Below, in pieces: positions 40,147 to 48,868 of a stretch of DNA of 64,000 bases. Both the position numbers and the translations under genes were made by a program. Every line of letters starts with the position of its first letter. Positions within the stretch are counted from its first letter, which is position 1. This stretch comes from Vibrio sp. SCSIO 43137 (GTDB lineage: Bacteria; Pseudomonadota; Gammaproteobacteria; Enterobacterales; Vibrionaceae). Below the pieces are notes generated by a model that was not told the DNA's origin, ran no database searches, and worked only from the letters and a program-made list of their open reading frames with translations. The stretch spans positions 930,001 to 994,000 of the forward strand of contig NZ_CP116384.1 in the NCBI RefSeq assembly GCF_028201475.1, read 5' to 3'.

Positions 40147-40950
40147 CTACTCAGCCACTAAAACGTCTGTTTGCTCTGCAGTAGCGTTCTCTGCCACACC
40201 GTGACCTCTTAATATGCCTCTGCGGGAGCGGATTGAGAGCTGTACCATTGAGAAGTATCGGTGCCCTTCAGGCACCTCTCGCAGGTTGCTGTAAACTTCC
40301 TGTTTATCGCAGGTGGCATGAGAAACATAAGTGGCACAATCTTCAATGCCAAGCTGCTCAAGTTTGTCTATTAACTGAGGAATGATTCTGCCCGCTTTTA
40401 TCAGCATTATGGTGTCAAACTCCTCAACCAAGTGAGACAGACACTCAATACCATAGGTCGCCGGAACCACACAGAACCTCTCCTGCCCATCCGCCAGCGG
40501 GATTTTGGTTGCTGAGGGTACCGCGGTAATAGAGGTAACACCGGGAACAATTTCTGCTTCAATATCAGGGGCAATTTCCGCCAGTTCTTCCTGAACATAT
40601 GCCCAGGTACTGAACACGGATGGATCGCCCTCCGTAACAAACACTACTGAACGCCCTTCACGCAAATGAGCCAGAATGTCTCTGGCTGCACTTTGCCATG
40701 CCGGGACATTGACAGAGGCATCTCGCGTCATTGGGAAATGTAAAAAGCAGCGGATTCCTTTTATCTCATCTTCAGGTATCGCTCCGGTCACTATTTCCCA
40801 CGCAAACGAATCGGCCTTGCCTTTGTTTTTCTCAGGAATGGCGACCACGTCTGCCTGCTGAATCAGTCTGGCAGCCTTAAGGGTTAACAGCTCACTATCC
40901 CCTGTACCTACCCCAACGGAATATAGTTGACCTTGTTTTATCGTTTTCAT
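40147..40950 (-). CDS. cbiL: Cobalt-precorrin-2 C20-methyltransferase CbiL
   Basis: This tetrapyrrole methylase of 267 residues has LYSVGVGTGDSELLTLKAAR, VAIPEKNKGKADSFAWEI, FVTEGDPSVFSTWAYV and VPGVTSITAVPSATKIPLA. The GVGTGDSELLTLKA start and the VTEGDPSVFST motif are diagnostic for CbiL/CobI. It methylates C20. It starts 19 bases after cbiET ends and stops 5 bases before cbiG begins. Confidence 0.95.
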   Translation of the reverse strand: MKTIKQGQLYSVGVGTGDSELLTLKAARLIQQADVVAIPEKNKGKADSFAWEIVTGAIPEDEIKGIRCFLHFPMTRDASVNVPAWQSAARDILAHLREGRSVVFVTEGDPSVFSTWAYVQEELAEIAPDIEAEIVPGVTSITAVPSATKIPLADGQERFCVVPATYGIECLSHLVEEFDTIMLIKAGRIIPQLIDKLEQLGIEDCATYVSHATCDKQEVYSNLREVPEGHRYFSMVQLSIRSRRGILRGHGVAENATAEQTDVLVAE

Positions 40951-40969
40951 TTGTTCTCCAAATCTACAT

Positions 40970-42202
40970 TCATTGAGACGTTTTATGCAGGCTAATCAGG
41001 TGAATCGGGTTCTCCGCCTGATACCTTAGATAATGAGCTAATGGTTGTGTCTGTGAGATATTGACCAGTTGAACCTCAAACGGCAGTTGTGCCTGCTTCG
41101 CCCACTGATACACCTCTACAACCGTATCCATGGTGACGGCTGAAACCACTAACCGTCCGTTATCATTTAATTGCGACCATACAAAATCTAAGATCCCCAC
41201 CATTGAGCCGCGGCTGCCACCGACAAACACCGCATCGGGAGCGCGAAGCTCCGCTAACGCCTGTGGCGCTTTGCCTTTGATCAGCCGCACGTTGTCCGTA
41301 CCATGGGCCTGACTATTTTCCGCAATTGCTTCAAAGCAGTCACTGTTACATTCCACAGCAAATACGCTGTTTTTCCAGCACTGTTTAGCCGCTTCAATTG
41401 CAATAGAGCCGGAACCTGCGCCCACATCCCACATCACATCTGAATGTTTAAGTCGCAACAGGCTCAACGCCAGATTCCTTACTGAATGCTTAGTGATTAA
41501 GCCGTTCTGAGGGACTCGCTTAACAAAGGCATCGTCTGTGGCATACTGGCCATAGCCCCCCCAAAACGAAGAGTCCTGCCTTTCTGCAATCAGAATATTA
41601 AGTGGGTCAAATTCACCAGAATAACTGGCTAGTTCCTGCACGCTCATGGAAGTAATTTTTTCATTAGTAGCGCCAAGTTGCTCACAGACAGAGAGACGCC
41701 AGCCCGCTTCATTAAAGCGCAACATATGGCCGGCTATCACTTGTGGGGTATTGCTGCCATCGGTCAGCAGGGCAAACAGGTCACCCTGTTGCAACTGACT
41801 GACTAACCCTTTTAGCTCACGACCGTGAAAGGAGAGATATCGGGCATCTGCCCATGGCAGGCCTAATCTGGAAAACGCCAGTTGCGCGGAACTTGCTGAA
41901 GGAACAAATGCGATGGATTCTCTGCCAAGCTTTTTAATCAGTGTGGCGCCGATACCAAAAAACAGAGGGTCACCAGAAGCCAGTACGACCACATCCCCCT
42001 CTTCACTCTCATCGATGACTCTGTTCAACCATAGCGAGAACCCTTCCGCCATATCGAGAAACTGGCCGTTAAACTGCGGAAACCATTCCATATGCCTTGC
42101 ATGAGCGGCGACCACGCGAGCCTGACTGACAGCAGAAACCGCCCTGCTGCTCAGGCTAAGGCAGCCATCCTCCGGCACGCCGACGACAGTAAGTTTATTC
42201 AT
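40970..42202 (-). CDS. cbiET: Fused CbiE-CbiT (CobL-type) methyltransferase/decarboxylase
   Basis: The 410 residues join CbiE (about 1-205: VVVLASGDPLFFGIGATLIK, FVPSASSAQLAFSRLGLPW, YLSFHGRE) to CbiT (about 225-405: DVGAGSGSIAIEAAKQ, VFVGGSRGSMVGILD). Together they methylate C5 and C15 and remove the C12 acetate carboxyl. The fusion is common. The ATG overlaps the cbiC stop by 4 bases. Confidence 0.95.
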   Translation of the reverse strand: MNKLTVVGVPEDGCLSLSSRAVSAVSQARVVAAHARHMEWFPQFNGQFLDMAEGFSLWLNRVIDESEEGDVVVLASGDPLFFGIGATLIKKLGRESIAFVPSASSAQLAFSRLGLPWADARYLSFHGRELKGLVSQLQQGDLFALLTDGSNTPQVIAGHMLRFNEAGWRLSVCEQLGATNEKITSMSVQELASYSGEFDPLNILIAERQDSSFWGGYGQYATDDAFVKRVPQNGLITKHSVRNLALSLLRLKHSDVMWDVGAGSGSIAIEAAKQCWKNSVFAVECNSDCFEAIAENSQAHGTDNVRLIKGKAPQALAELRAPDAVFVGGSRGSMVGILDFVWSQLNDNGRLVVSAVTMDTVVEVYQWAKQAQLPFEVQLVNISQTQPLAHYLRYQAENPIHLISLHKTSQ

Positions 42203-42852
42203 ATACTTTGCGCCAACAGTGCGTGAATAGAAGAAACAACAATCGGGCTGCCGCCTTTACGACCCAGACTGGTAATATAAGCAACACTTTTCTGTTCTGT
42301 CAGTGCCTGCTTTGATTCATCGGCTTTAACAAAACCGACCGGAATTCCGATAATAAGGGCAGGTTTTATCTCTCCCTGCTCAACCATCCTCAGTACTTCA
42401 TATAACGCCGTAGGTGCATTTCCCACTCCGACAATGGCACCATCAAGCAGACCGGCATCGCGGGCCTTTCTCATGGACCAGATAGCGCGTGTATCGCCTT
42501 TTTGTTTAGCAGTCGCAATCACATCAGCATCACTGATAAAACAGTGAGCCGTATTGCCATAAACACTCATACGCTGAGCACTAAGACCACTGGTTATCAT
42601 GGTGACATCACTAATGATCGGGCACCCCGCTTTCAGCGCTTCAATTCCTGCATCAACGGCACCCTGACTAAAACGGAACAGTTTAGAAAACTCAAAATCA
42701 CCTGTGGTATGAATCGCCCGCCGCACCACCTGCCACTCGGGTTCGCTAAAGCTGTGGCCGCCGTAAATCTCCTCTATTTCCCGGTCAATAATGGCGAAAG
42801 AACCTTCTTCTATTACTCTCCCCTGCCGGGTCATCTGTTTCATTTTATCCAC
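42199..42852 (-). CDS. cbiC: Cobalt-precorrin-8 methylmutase CbiC
   Basis: CbiC moves the C11 methyl to C12 to give cobyrinic acid. The 217 residues include RRAIHTTGDFEFSKLFRFS with the conserved histidine, GCPIISDVTMITSGLS and ALIIGIPVGFVKADESKQAL. The frame opens with GTG at 42852, 2 bases after cbiD ends. ATGs at 42843 and 42834 are alternatives. Confidence 0.95.
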   Translation of the reverse strand: MDKMKQMTRQGRVIEEGSFAIIDREIEEIYGGHSFSEPEWQVVRRAIHTTGDFEFSKLFRFSQGAVDAGIEALKAGCPIISDVTMITSGLSAQRMSVYGNTAHCFISDADVIATAKQKGDTRAIWSMRKARDAGLLDGAIVGVGNAPTALYEVLRMVEQGEIKPALIIGIPVGFVKADESKQALTEQKSVAYITSLGRKGGSPIVVSSIHALLAQSI

Positions 42853-42854
42853 TG

Positions 42855-43991
42855 TTATTTTCCTTGATTTTCCTGCGGGTTTGGGAAGGCAGCCAGAAGC
42901 TGACCGTCAAAATTAATTAATCTGACCTCTACTTCCAGAGCATCCGCCACATAACGACGGGCGTGACCATGGGCTTCTCTGCATAACCTTTCCAGATAAG
43001 CCGGATGTTGATCAGTTCCAACCAGCTCAAGTACATGGCGGCCGGTATTTGCCCTTTCGATTTGACTACAGAGTTGTTTCTCTAACTGCTCTTGCCGGGC
43101 AATTTGTGCAAGATGGCTGAAATCAATAGCGTGCCCTGACACATGGGTCATCATTCGTCCCGATACCAGCTTTGCCATCTTTCCGATCATGGCAATCAGA
43201 GTCACCTTCTCTATCTGGTAGCGCTTGGATGCCCTTAGTCCGACGCCGATAAAATCTCCCGCCTGGATAAATGCCATAGCTGAAAGCTGCGGAAGCAGAG
43301 CCATTGCGGCTTTTTCCGAACGGCTTCCTGTGGTCAGCACTAAATGCCTGCTGCCGTTAGCACTGGCTATCTGAACCGACTGACGCACTGAGGCAGCGAA
43401 AGCAGAAGTGGAATAAGGTTTTACCGTTCCCCTTGTTCCCAAAATAGAAATTCCGCCTATCAGACCAAGGCGCTCACTGATAGTCTGTTTCGCCACCTCT
43501 TCTCCTCGGGGTACAACTATCTCCAGCTCCAGCCCCTTAAACTCTGAATCAGGTTGCGAAACCCATTCAAGCGCTGCCATCTCAAGGATATTCTTTCTCG
43601 GTACCGGGTTAATTGCCGCCTCACCTACCGGAAGTTCAAGGCCGGGAAGTGTTACCACTGCGACACCTTTACCGCCTTTCAGGCTAATACCTTCTGCTTT
43701 TACCTTACGGGCGATACACTGAATTTCAATGCCGTGGGTACAATCGGGATCGTCTCCGGCATCTTTAATCACACCAGCAATAACCTGCTGTTCACCATGC
43801 AAACAGGCAAGTTCAAATGTCGCGTAATCACGATTAGGAAGTTGTATCTCAATTCGGGAAAAGCGCTCCTGATTAACCAGATAGCGTACGGCTGCTCTGG
43901 CAGCAGCAGCGGCACAAGCGCCTGTGGTATAGCCACCTTTCAGATCTTTTCTACTTGCTGAGCGCTTTAATTTTCCCACCAGATATCCCAT
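42855..43991 (-). CDS. cbiD: Cobalt-precorrin-5B C1-methyltransferase CbiD
   Basis: This is the first gene of the cobalamin operon. It carries GGYTTGACAAAAARAAVRYL at the N-terminus and KDAGDDPDCTHG and GSRSEKAAMALLPQL later. CbiD belongs to the anaerobic (early cobalt) pathway, which sets the type of this operon. I prefer the ATG at 43991 because about twenty residues before GYTTGAC is usual. An upstream in-frame ATG at 44072 would add 27 residues. A cobalamin riboswitch precedes it. Confidence 0.93.
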   Translation of the reverse strand: MGYLVGKLKRSASRKDLKGGYTTGACAAAAARAAVRYLVNQERFSRIEIQLPNRDYATFELACLHGEQQVIAGVIKDAGDDPDCTHGIEIQCIARKVKAEGISLKGGKGVAVVTLPGLELPVGEAAINPVPRKNILEMAALEWVSQPDSEFKGLELEIVVPRGEEVAKQTISERLGLIGGISILGTRGTVKPYSTSAFAASVRQSVQIASANGSRHLVLTTGSRSEKAAMALLPQLSAMAFIQAGDFIGVGLRASKRYQIEKVTLIAMIGKMAKLVSGRMMTHVSGHAIDFSHLAQIARQEQLEKQLCSQIERANTGRHVLELVGTDQHPAYLERLCREAHGHARRYVADALEVEVRLINFDGQLLAAFPNPQENQGK

Positions 43992-44127
43992 TGCTTTCGT
44001 TAACTGAACAACTTTAAGGAACAGGGCAATGGCTTTTGGGCGTGATACAAAAGGATGCAGGCTTAATACCATCCAACTGAATACGTCAAAAGAGAAATGT
44101 GTTGCCTTTCGCCATTACACCCTGACA

Positions 44128-44218
44128 TTGAGTTGTCCTATCAACTCCAATAATCTGTGCAGGCATAAACGCAACTTAGATTCAACTTCCAGGTGCTCCC
44201 GCCCGGATCATTGGAGTG
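44128..44218 (-). promoter_or_regulatory. Possible expression platform of the cobalamin riboswitch
   Basis: Between the aptamer and cbiD, ACTCCAAT (44217-44210 on the minus strand) can pair with ATTGGAGT (44151-44144). The second arm overlaps a separate hairpin, GAGTTG with CAACTC at 44147-44130. The two stems exclude each other through 44147-44144. No T run follows, so control of translation or a Rho-dependent stop is more likely than an intrinsic terminator. Pairing was found by eye and not folded. Confidence 0.45.
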
Positions 44219-44219
44219 C

Positions 44220-44345
44220 AGTGTAGTTAGCAGGCTCTGACTTACAGTTTTCAATATTGGATAACTGTTTACAGTTGCGGGTACAGTTCAGGGTTTTCAC
44301 CTGATTCACTTTTAAGCTTTATAGGCCCAGTTCACTGACTAGATA
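44220..44345 (-). promoter_or_regulatory. Cobalamin (adenosylcobalamin) riboswitch aptamer
   Basis: On the minus strand, GGTGAAAACCCTGAACTGTA is followed by CCCGCAACTGTAA. After about 30 bases comes the B12-box-like AAGTCAGAGCCTGCTA. Order and spacing match the cobalamin riboswitch core. It lies 230 bases before the chosen cbiD start and should repress the whole operon when cobalamin is plentiful. An upstream TATATAT at 44349-44343 could be part of the promoter. Confidence 0.88.
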
Positions 44346-45107
44346 TATAAAGCACTAACTACTGAAAAAGTTTCTCACAGCACTTGGATGTGTAATTTGA
44401 TTAATATCAATTTTACTAACACGTAAAAAAGGTGTGCGACGGTTTTTCAATTGCGAAATTTAACTCAGTGAAGGTAGAACTCCTGATACTTCAGGCACCT
44501 GAGAGGAGAAGTTCAACATCCGATAGCTCATGGCAAGTTATTGATTAGTTTCTTTTTTAGTGAACATCATCACGATTAAAAACATTTATCGCCAATACCG
44601 CTTTTAACTGTAACTTTTACTATGGACTTATAATTAACCCACCAAATTTGCACCATAACTGTACAAAAAATAACTAAGCTTCAGTCAGAAATTAATATAT
44701 GGATTATTTTGCTGTAATAACGTCCGAAATACATTAAATATACAATTTAAAGACAACTATTATATTCTTGTAATTTAACATTCACATTTTGACGGCTGCT
44801 TTCGGCAAATAGTGATTGAAATCAACCAGTTCAGCTTCCACAAAAAGTGTTATGCATTTCAAAAAAATGTCTCATTTTCAATAAAAACTTAAGCGTAAAC
44901 ATAAAGTTTAACTAATATTCGTTGACTTCCTCCGATATTGATTTAAGCTCCTCTTCGGCTAGAAAGAAAAGCTTTTGTTTTAGGATTTACAAGTCGTTGG
45001 TCAGCTCATAACTCTCCGCCGTGTTGTATCTAAATAGCAATCTATTTTTTCCACGCTATAAGTAGTCCCTTAAGGGATCAACACAATTTTTATTAGGAAT
45101 AAAGACT
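44346..45107. other. 760-bp gene-free stretch; right part is the cspA leader
   Basis: No convincing coding frame is present. The left end should hold the promoter for the minus-strand riboswitch. At 44477-44514 there is a structured element in which CCTGA, TCAGG and CCTGA (44482-44486, 44491-44495, 44498-44502) can form either of two small hairpins inside a GAAC/GTTC outer pair. A TTGACT hexamer at 44932-44937 may be the cspA -35 box. The roughly 150 bases before the cspA ATG fit a long cold-shock 5' leader. The rest is AT-rich. Confidence 0.5.
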
Positions 45108-45317
45108 ATGTCTAACACAGTGACTGGTACAGTAAAATGGTTTAACGAAACTAAAGGTTTCGGTTTCATTCAACAAGAAAACGGCCCTGACGTGTTCGCA
45201 CACTTCAGCGCTATCCAAGCTGACGGCTTCCGTACTCTTGCTGAAGGTCAAAAAGTTGAGTTCACTGTAACTCAAGGCCAGAAAGGTCCTCAAGCTGAGA
45301 ACATCAAACCTGTTTAA
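45108..45317 (+). CDS. cspA: Cold-shock protein, CspA family
   Basis: This single 69-residue cold-shock domain is an RNA chaperone. RNP1 is KGFGFI and RNP2 is [21 protein letters not shown] and [10 protein letters not shown] are typical. An AGGAA site precedes the ATG. The long AT-rich leader is usual for cold-induced csp genes, whose mRNA senses temperature. It is a single-gene unit with a strong terminator. Confidence 0.95.
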   Translation: MSNTVTGTVKWFNETKGFGFIQQENGPDVFAHFSAIQADGFRTLAEGQKVEFTVTQGQKGPQAENIKPV

Positions 45318-45346
45318 TCCGGTATTGATACATCGCTAAAGTTTCT

Positions 45347-45377
45347 ATAGCCAGTCATACGACTGGCTATTTTTTTG
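45347..45377 (+). terminator. Terminator of cspA
   Basis: A perfect 10-bp stem (ATAGCCAGTC with GACTGGCTAT) and a 4-base loop are followed by seven T residues, 30 bases past the cspA stop. Confidence 0.93.
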
Positions 45378-45464
45378 ATTAAGACTTATCGCTAAGTGAC
45401 CTCAAAATGCAGGATTCAGAGCTGCATTTTGAGATGACTTAACATTTATAATGAGAGTGTTGTT

Positions 45465-45998
45465 GTGGCCTTAAAACCAACGATTTTCAAGTTTCGTATC
45501 GCCCTGACAGATATGAATCGCGACTATTACGATTCACTAAATCTGACTCTGGCAAAGCACCCTTCTGAAAATGAACAGAGAATGATGGCAAGAGTTCTTG
45601 CCTACTGCCTGAATGCTCAGGAAGATCTTATCTTCACCAAGGGCTTATCCACCACTGACGAACCCGATATCTGGAAAAAAACACTCGACGACCAAATTGA
45701 GCTCTGGATCGATATTGGTGAACCTGATCCAGAAAGGGTAAAAAAATCTACGCGTCAGGCTAAAAAAGTGATTATCTATAACTTTAATAGTAAATCTCCT
45801 GTCTGGTGGCAACAAAACGCATCTAAACTAAACTTTCTACAGGCGTCTGTTATTCAGTTTGATGCAGAAGCCATTGAAAGCCTCGCTGAGTTGCTAAGCC
45901 GTACCATGGATATCTCGGTAATGATAACCGGTAACTCTGCTTATATATCGACAGATAACGGCAATTGCGAAGTAACCTGGCAGACCTTAAAGGAATAG
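45465..45998 (+). CDS. yaeQ: YaeQ family protein
   Basis: The 177 residues match YaeQ: ALKPTIFKFRIALTDMNRDY, HPSENEQRMMARVLAYCLN, LSTTDEPDIW and WIDIGEPDPERVKKSTRQA. The fold is a PD-(D/E)XK nuclease-like one of uncertain activity. The start is GTG. The next gene follows by 6 bases, so they are co-transcribed. Confidence 0.93.
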   Translation: MALKPTIFKFRIALTDMNRDYYDSLNLTLAKHPSENEQRMMARVLAYCLNAQEDLIFTKGLSTTDEPDIWKKTLDDQIELWIDIGEPDPERVKKSTRQAKKVIIYNFNSKSPVWWQQNASKLNFLQASVIQFDAEAIESLAELLSRTMDISVMITGNSAYISTDNGNCEVTWQTLKE

Positions 45999-46004
45999 CA
46001 AACA

Positions 46005-46571
46005 ATGCATGAGATCATTGTCAGCAAATTGAAACAGCAACTGGAGGTTGCCGGGGTGGATACCTTGCACCTTTCAGATAAAGAGGCTCAGCTGTTCTCT
46101 GTAGCGGTGGAAAAGAAAGCCGACTTTTTCGACACTGTATGTGAAAAAAAGAGTAATCAAAATCCTCTGCTGCTGTTGCTGGGTCTGCTGACAAAATCCC
46201 ATATAGAGGCCATCAGTCAACTTGAGTCTCAGTTAGATGCCATTGCTGCCATGCATGATGTATTTGTAGAAACGGTCGGTGATGAGCAGTCCGGCAAACT
46301 AAAAGCAGACAGCGTTATTGAACTCTCTCTGGTCACCAAACTCTGGCTGATGGTGCAAGGCTATCTGAATATGGACTTTGGTCTGGCCAACGATCACGCA
46401 CAAAAAACCGCCGATTTACTGGCTAAAGCCCTGCACGCAGAAAGTCACGAAATCAGGACTGAATTACTCGCCGGTTACTATCACGGTAAAGAGAAACGAA
46501 AAGAAGATACTCCCGTGACTCAATGGCCGGAAAAAATTCTGCAGTGGCTTCACCTAAGTAAAAACAACTAG
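46005..46571 (+). CDS. Conserved hypothetical protein downstream of yaeQ
   Basis: The 188 residues are mostly helical, with no signal peptide or recognised motif. A hydrophobic stretch NPLLLLLGLLTKSHIEA is too short to call a membrane span with confidence. The C-terminus is charged and ends WLHLSKNN. It begins 6 bases after yaeQ, and a two-way terminator follows. I do not recognise the family. Confidence 0.8.
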   Translation: MHEIIVSKLKQQLEVAGVDTLHLSDKEAQLFSVAVEKKADFFDTVCEKKSNQNPLLLLLGLLTKSHIEAISQLESQLDAIAAMHDVFVETVGDEQSGKLKADSVIELSLVTKLWLMVQGYLNMDFGLANDHAQKTADLLAKALHAESHEIRTELLAGYYHGKEKRKEDTPVTQWPEKILQWLHLSKNN

Positions 46572-46598
46572 GTTTCCCGGTTACTAACTTATCTGAGT

Positions 46599-46626
46599 AA
46601 AAAAGGCAGCTTGAAGCTGCCTTTTT
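46599..46626. terminator. Bidirectional terminator between convergent genes
   Basis: AGGCAGCT and AGCTGCCT form an 8-bp stem with a 3-base loop, flanked by an A run on the left and a T run on the right. It serves the plus-strand hypothetical gene and the minus-strand ppiC. Confidence 0.9.
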
Positions 46627-46645
46627 CAGTTTTGCCATTAGCTCA

Positions 46646-46924
46646 TCAAGTTTTCCATAACGTCTTTACAACATGATAACCAAACTTAGTTTTGACGATA
46701 AACGGCTTAAGTACTTCATTCTTAAATACCGCTTTATCAAACTGAGGAACCATACTTCCCTGACGAAACTCACCTAAATCACCACCTTTTTTTCCTGAAG
46801 GACAGGTGGAGTATTTCTTTGCCAGAACATGAAATTTCGCCCCTTTTTTGAGCTGCTGAAGGATATCCTTCGCTTGTGCTTCATGCTTGACCAGAATATG
46901 GAGTGCGGCTGCATTTCTTGCCAT
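46646..46924 (-). CDS. ppiC: Peptidyl-prolyl cis-trans isomerase C (parvulin)
   Basis: This is a single parvulin domain of 92 residues, the length of E. coli PpiC (93): [48 protein letters not shown] and [11 protein letters not shown]. It is cytosolic, with no signal peptide. It is transcribed alone. Confidence 0.95.
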   Translation of the reverse strand: MARNAAALHILVKHEAQAKDILQQLKKGAKFHVLAKKYSTCPSGKKGGDLGEFRQGSMVPQFDKAVFKNEVLKPFIVKTKFGYHVVKTLWKT

Positions 46925-47091
46925 TTTCTTACCCTTATCACAATAACTACGCCATTTTAGCTGATCAGCTCAAGTTCTTCAGCACATTGCCAATAAAAAG
47001 TATTCTAAAAACGATTGTAAAAGCATAAAATTAATAAACCGGTTTTATATTTTTAATCGAACTCATTTGCCAGTTCATTTAGGATGTTGTT

Positions 47092-47994
47092 ATGAAAAGT
47101 AAGGCTAACCAATCTCAGGGTATGCTGTTATTTAAACTCTCATTAAACCAGCAGAGTTTCGCCATAGGGACTCTTAAGGTCAGAGAGATTGTGCCTTATA
47201 TGCCTACAACACAGATTCCATACTCGCATCATCATGTTATTGGCACTGTTACTATCCGTAATCTGACGGTTCCTGTTATCGATATGGCCGCTGCGATAGG
47301 TTTTCGCCCTATTGCAGAAGAAGAATATAACGACTGCTACCTGATAGTGACGGACTGCCTGAGAACTGTAGTTGCTTTTATGGTTCGCAGTATCGAGAAA
47401 ATCATCGATTGCGACTGGCACTCAATAGAACCTTCTCCGGAAACTGCCGGAAGCAATGTTTTCGTTACCGGTATCACCCGTCATCAGGATCAGATAGTTC
47501 AGATGCTGGACGTCGAGTTGCTACTTTCAAAAATTTACCCTCAGGACGCGTCTGCCAGAATTCCTATTCTGACCGATGTAGAAAGGGAACATCTGAAACC
47601 ACTTAATATTTTACTGGTTGATGACTCCAGCATCGCGCGGAAGCAGCTATCTGATGCACTGGATAGCATCAATATCTCTTATTCCGTCTGTAAGAACGGA
47701 ATGGATGCCCTCGATTTAATGCGCAACTTTGTTGAAGAAGGCAAACCCGTTGATATGCTGGTGAGTGATATTGAGATGCCGGGACTGGACGGCTACGAGC
47801 TCGCCTTTGAAGTGCAGAATGATCCGCAACTGTGTCACTCCTATCGTATTCTGCACACATCCCTTTCCAGTGAGATGAGTTCAGATCGCGCTCATCAGGT
47901 AGGTGCGCATGAAGCTCTGACTAAGTTTGATGCCACGGAGCTGGTTCAGGCTATGTTGCGTGGTGCAGAGCAGATTGAGAATAAAAAAGTATAA
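47092..47994 (+). CDS. cheV: Chemotaxis coupling protein CheV
   Basis: The 300 residues join a CheW-like domain (about 15-165; FAIGTLKVREIVPYMPTTQI, VIDMAAAIGFRPI) to a receiver domain (about 177-300) with phosphoacceptor Asp226 in LVSDIEMPGLDGYEL. CheV couples receptors to CheA and adapts by phosphorylation. No other chemotaxis core gene is near, so it is a stand-alone unit, as in other vibrios. Confidence 0.94.
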   Translation: MKSKANQSQGMLLFKLSLNQQSFAIGTLKVREIVPYMPTTQIPYSHHHVIGTVTIRNLTVPVIDMAAAIGFRPIAEEEYNDCYLIVTDCLRTVVAFMVRSIEKIIDCDWHSIEPSPETAGSNVFVTGITRHQDQIVQMLDVELLLSKIYPQDASARIPILTDVEREHLKPLNILLVDDSSIARKQLSDALDSINISYSVCKNGMDALDLMRNFVEEGKPVDMLVSDIEMPGLDGYELAFEVQNDPQLCHSYRILHTSLSSEMSSDRAHQVGAHEALTKFDATELVQAMLRGAEQIENKKV

Positions 47995-48016
47995 ACTTTA
48001 TCTTATACAAATAGTT

Positions 48017-48043
48017 AAATGCCGCCCTTTTCAGGCGGCATTT
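48017..48043. terminator. Terminator between cheV and the convergent small gene
   Basis: AAATGCCGCC and GGCGGCATTT form a 10-bp stem with a 7-base loop, 23 bases after the cheV stop. It is AT-flanked on both sides and may serve both directions. Confidence 0.85.
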
Positions 48044-48060
48044 ATTATGTCTGTTTGCTG

Positions 48061-48312
48061 CTACTTTTGAGACTGCAGTTTAAGTATTGTTTCTGCAATA
48101 TCCTGTAGTGGTACCTGAAGGGCCTTATCAATCGCCGACTCACTGATTCTGTCACCGGCATACTGCATAACCAGTTTTTTAAACGCCTCCGGGTTAGTGC
48201 TACTTTCATCCCCTTCATATCCCGGCTCTCCGCCGGCCTGAACAAGATCATCCAATACCATCAAAATTACCCGGAATGCCTGAATCTGCTCCATAGATTC
48301 CTTACTCATCAC
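48061..48312 (-). CDS. Small hypothetical protein
   Basis: The frame encodes 83 acidic residues with no recognised domain, signal peptide or membrane span. The ATG at 48312 is preceded by an AGGAGAG site, which supports translation. An ATG one codon in is also possible. Convergent with cheV. Confidence 0.7.
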   Translation of the reverse strand: MMSKESMEQIQAFRVILMVLDDLVQAGGEPGYEGDESSTNPEAFKKLVMQYAGDRISESAIDKALQVPLQDIAETILKLQSQK

Positions 48313-48505
48313 TCTCTCCTGTTATTTTGGTATTTAGCTACCATACTAAAATGGTTAGAAAAACCGGGTCAATTATCTGTTTAACAAATGATACACGTAT
48401 CAACAACCTACACGCTTCAATCACGTTTTTATGACCTGACGCCCGAATCCTTGATAAATAAATTTATATAATCGCCAGCCTTGTTTGCCTTACCGGATTC
48501 TTATT

Positions 48506-48847
48506 GTGTTAAAAAGATTTGTTCTGATTCTGCTCTCTTTCTGTGCATTCTCAACTTTGGCTTCAGAAAGGGCGGAAACCGCCTGGAAACTGATTGATCA
48601 GGGTGCACTGCTGGTTGATGTCCGTACTCCTGCAGAGTTCAATCAACAGCATCTGGATAATGCGGTTAACTATCCACTTAATACCGTAGCCACTGCCTTT
48701 AACCATATCGATAAAAATCGCTCAATAGTGGTTTACTGTCGCAGTGGTAACCGATCTGGTCAGGCATTACGCTACCTGAAGCAAGTTGGTTTTACTCAGG
48801 TTCACAACGGGGGCGGTTTACAGGAACTCCTTGCTGCTAAAAAATAA
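48506..48847 (+). CDS. Periplasmic rhodanese-like protein (PspE type)
   Basis: This is a signal peptide (FVLILLSFCAFSTLASE) followed by one rhodanese domain with LLVDVRTPAEFNQQHLDNAV and the active-site loop VVYCRSGNRSG, containing the catalytic cysteine. It would transfer sulfane sulfur in the periplasm. I take the GTG at 48506 as start; an in-frame TTG at 48485 is possible. Confidence 0.87.
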   Translation: MLKRFVLILLSFCAFSTLASERAETAWKLIDQGALLVDVRTPAEFNQQHLDNAVNYPLNTVATAFNHIDKNRSIVVYCRSGNRSGQALRYLKQVGFTQVHNGGGLQELLAAKK

Positions 48848-48868
48848 CAAATCCTAAAACCAAAATTA

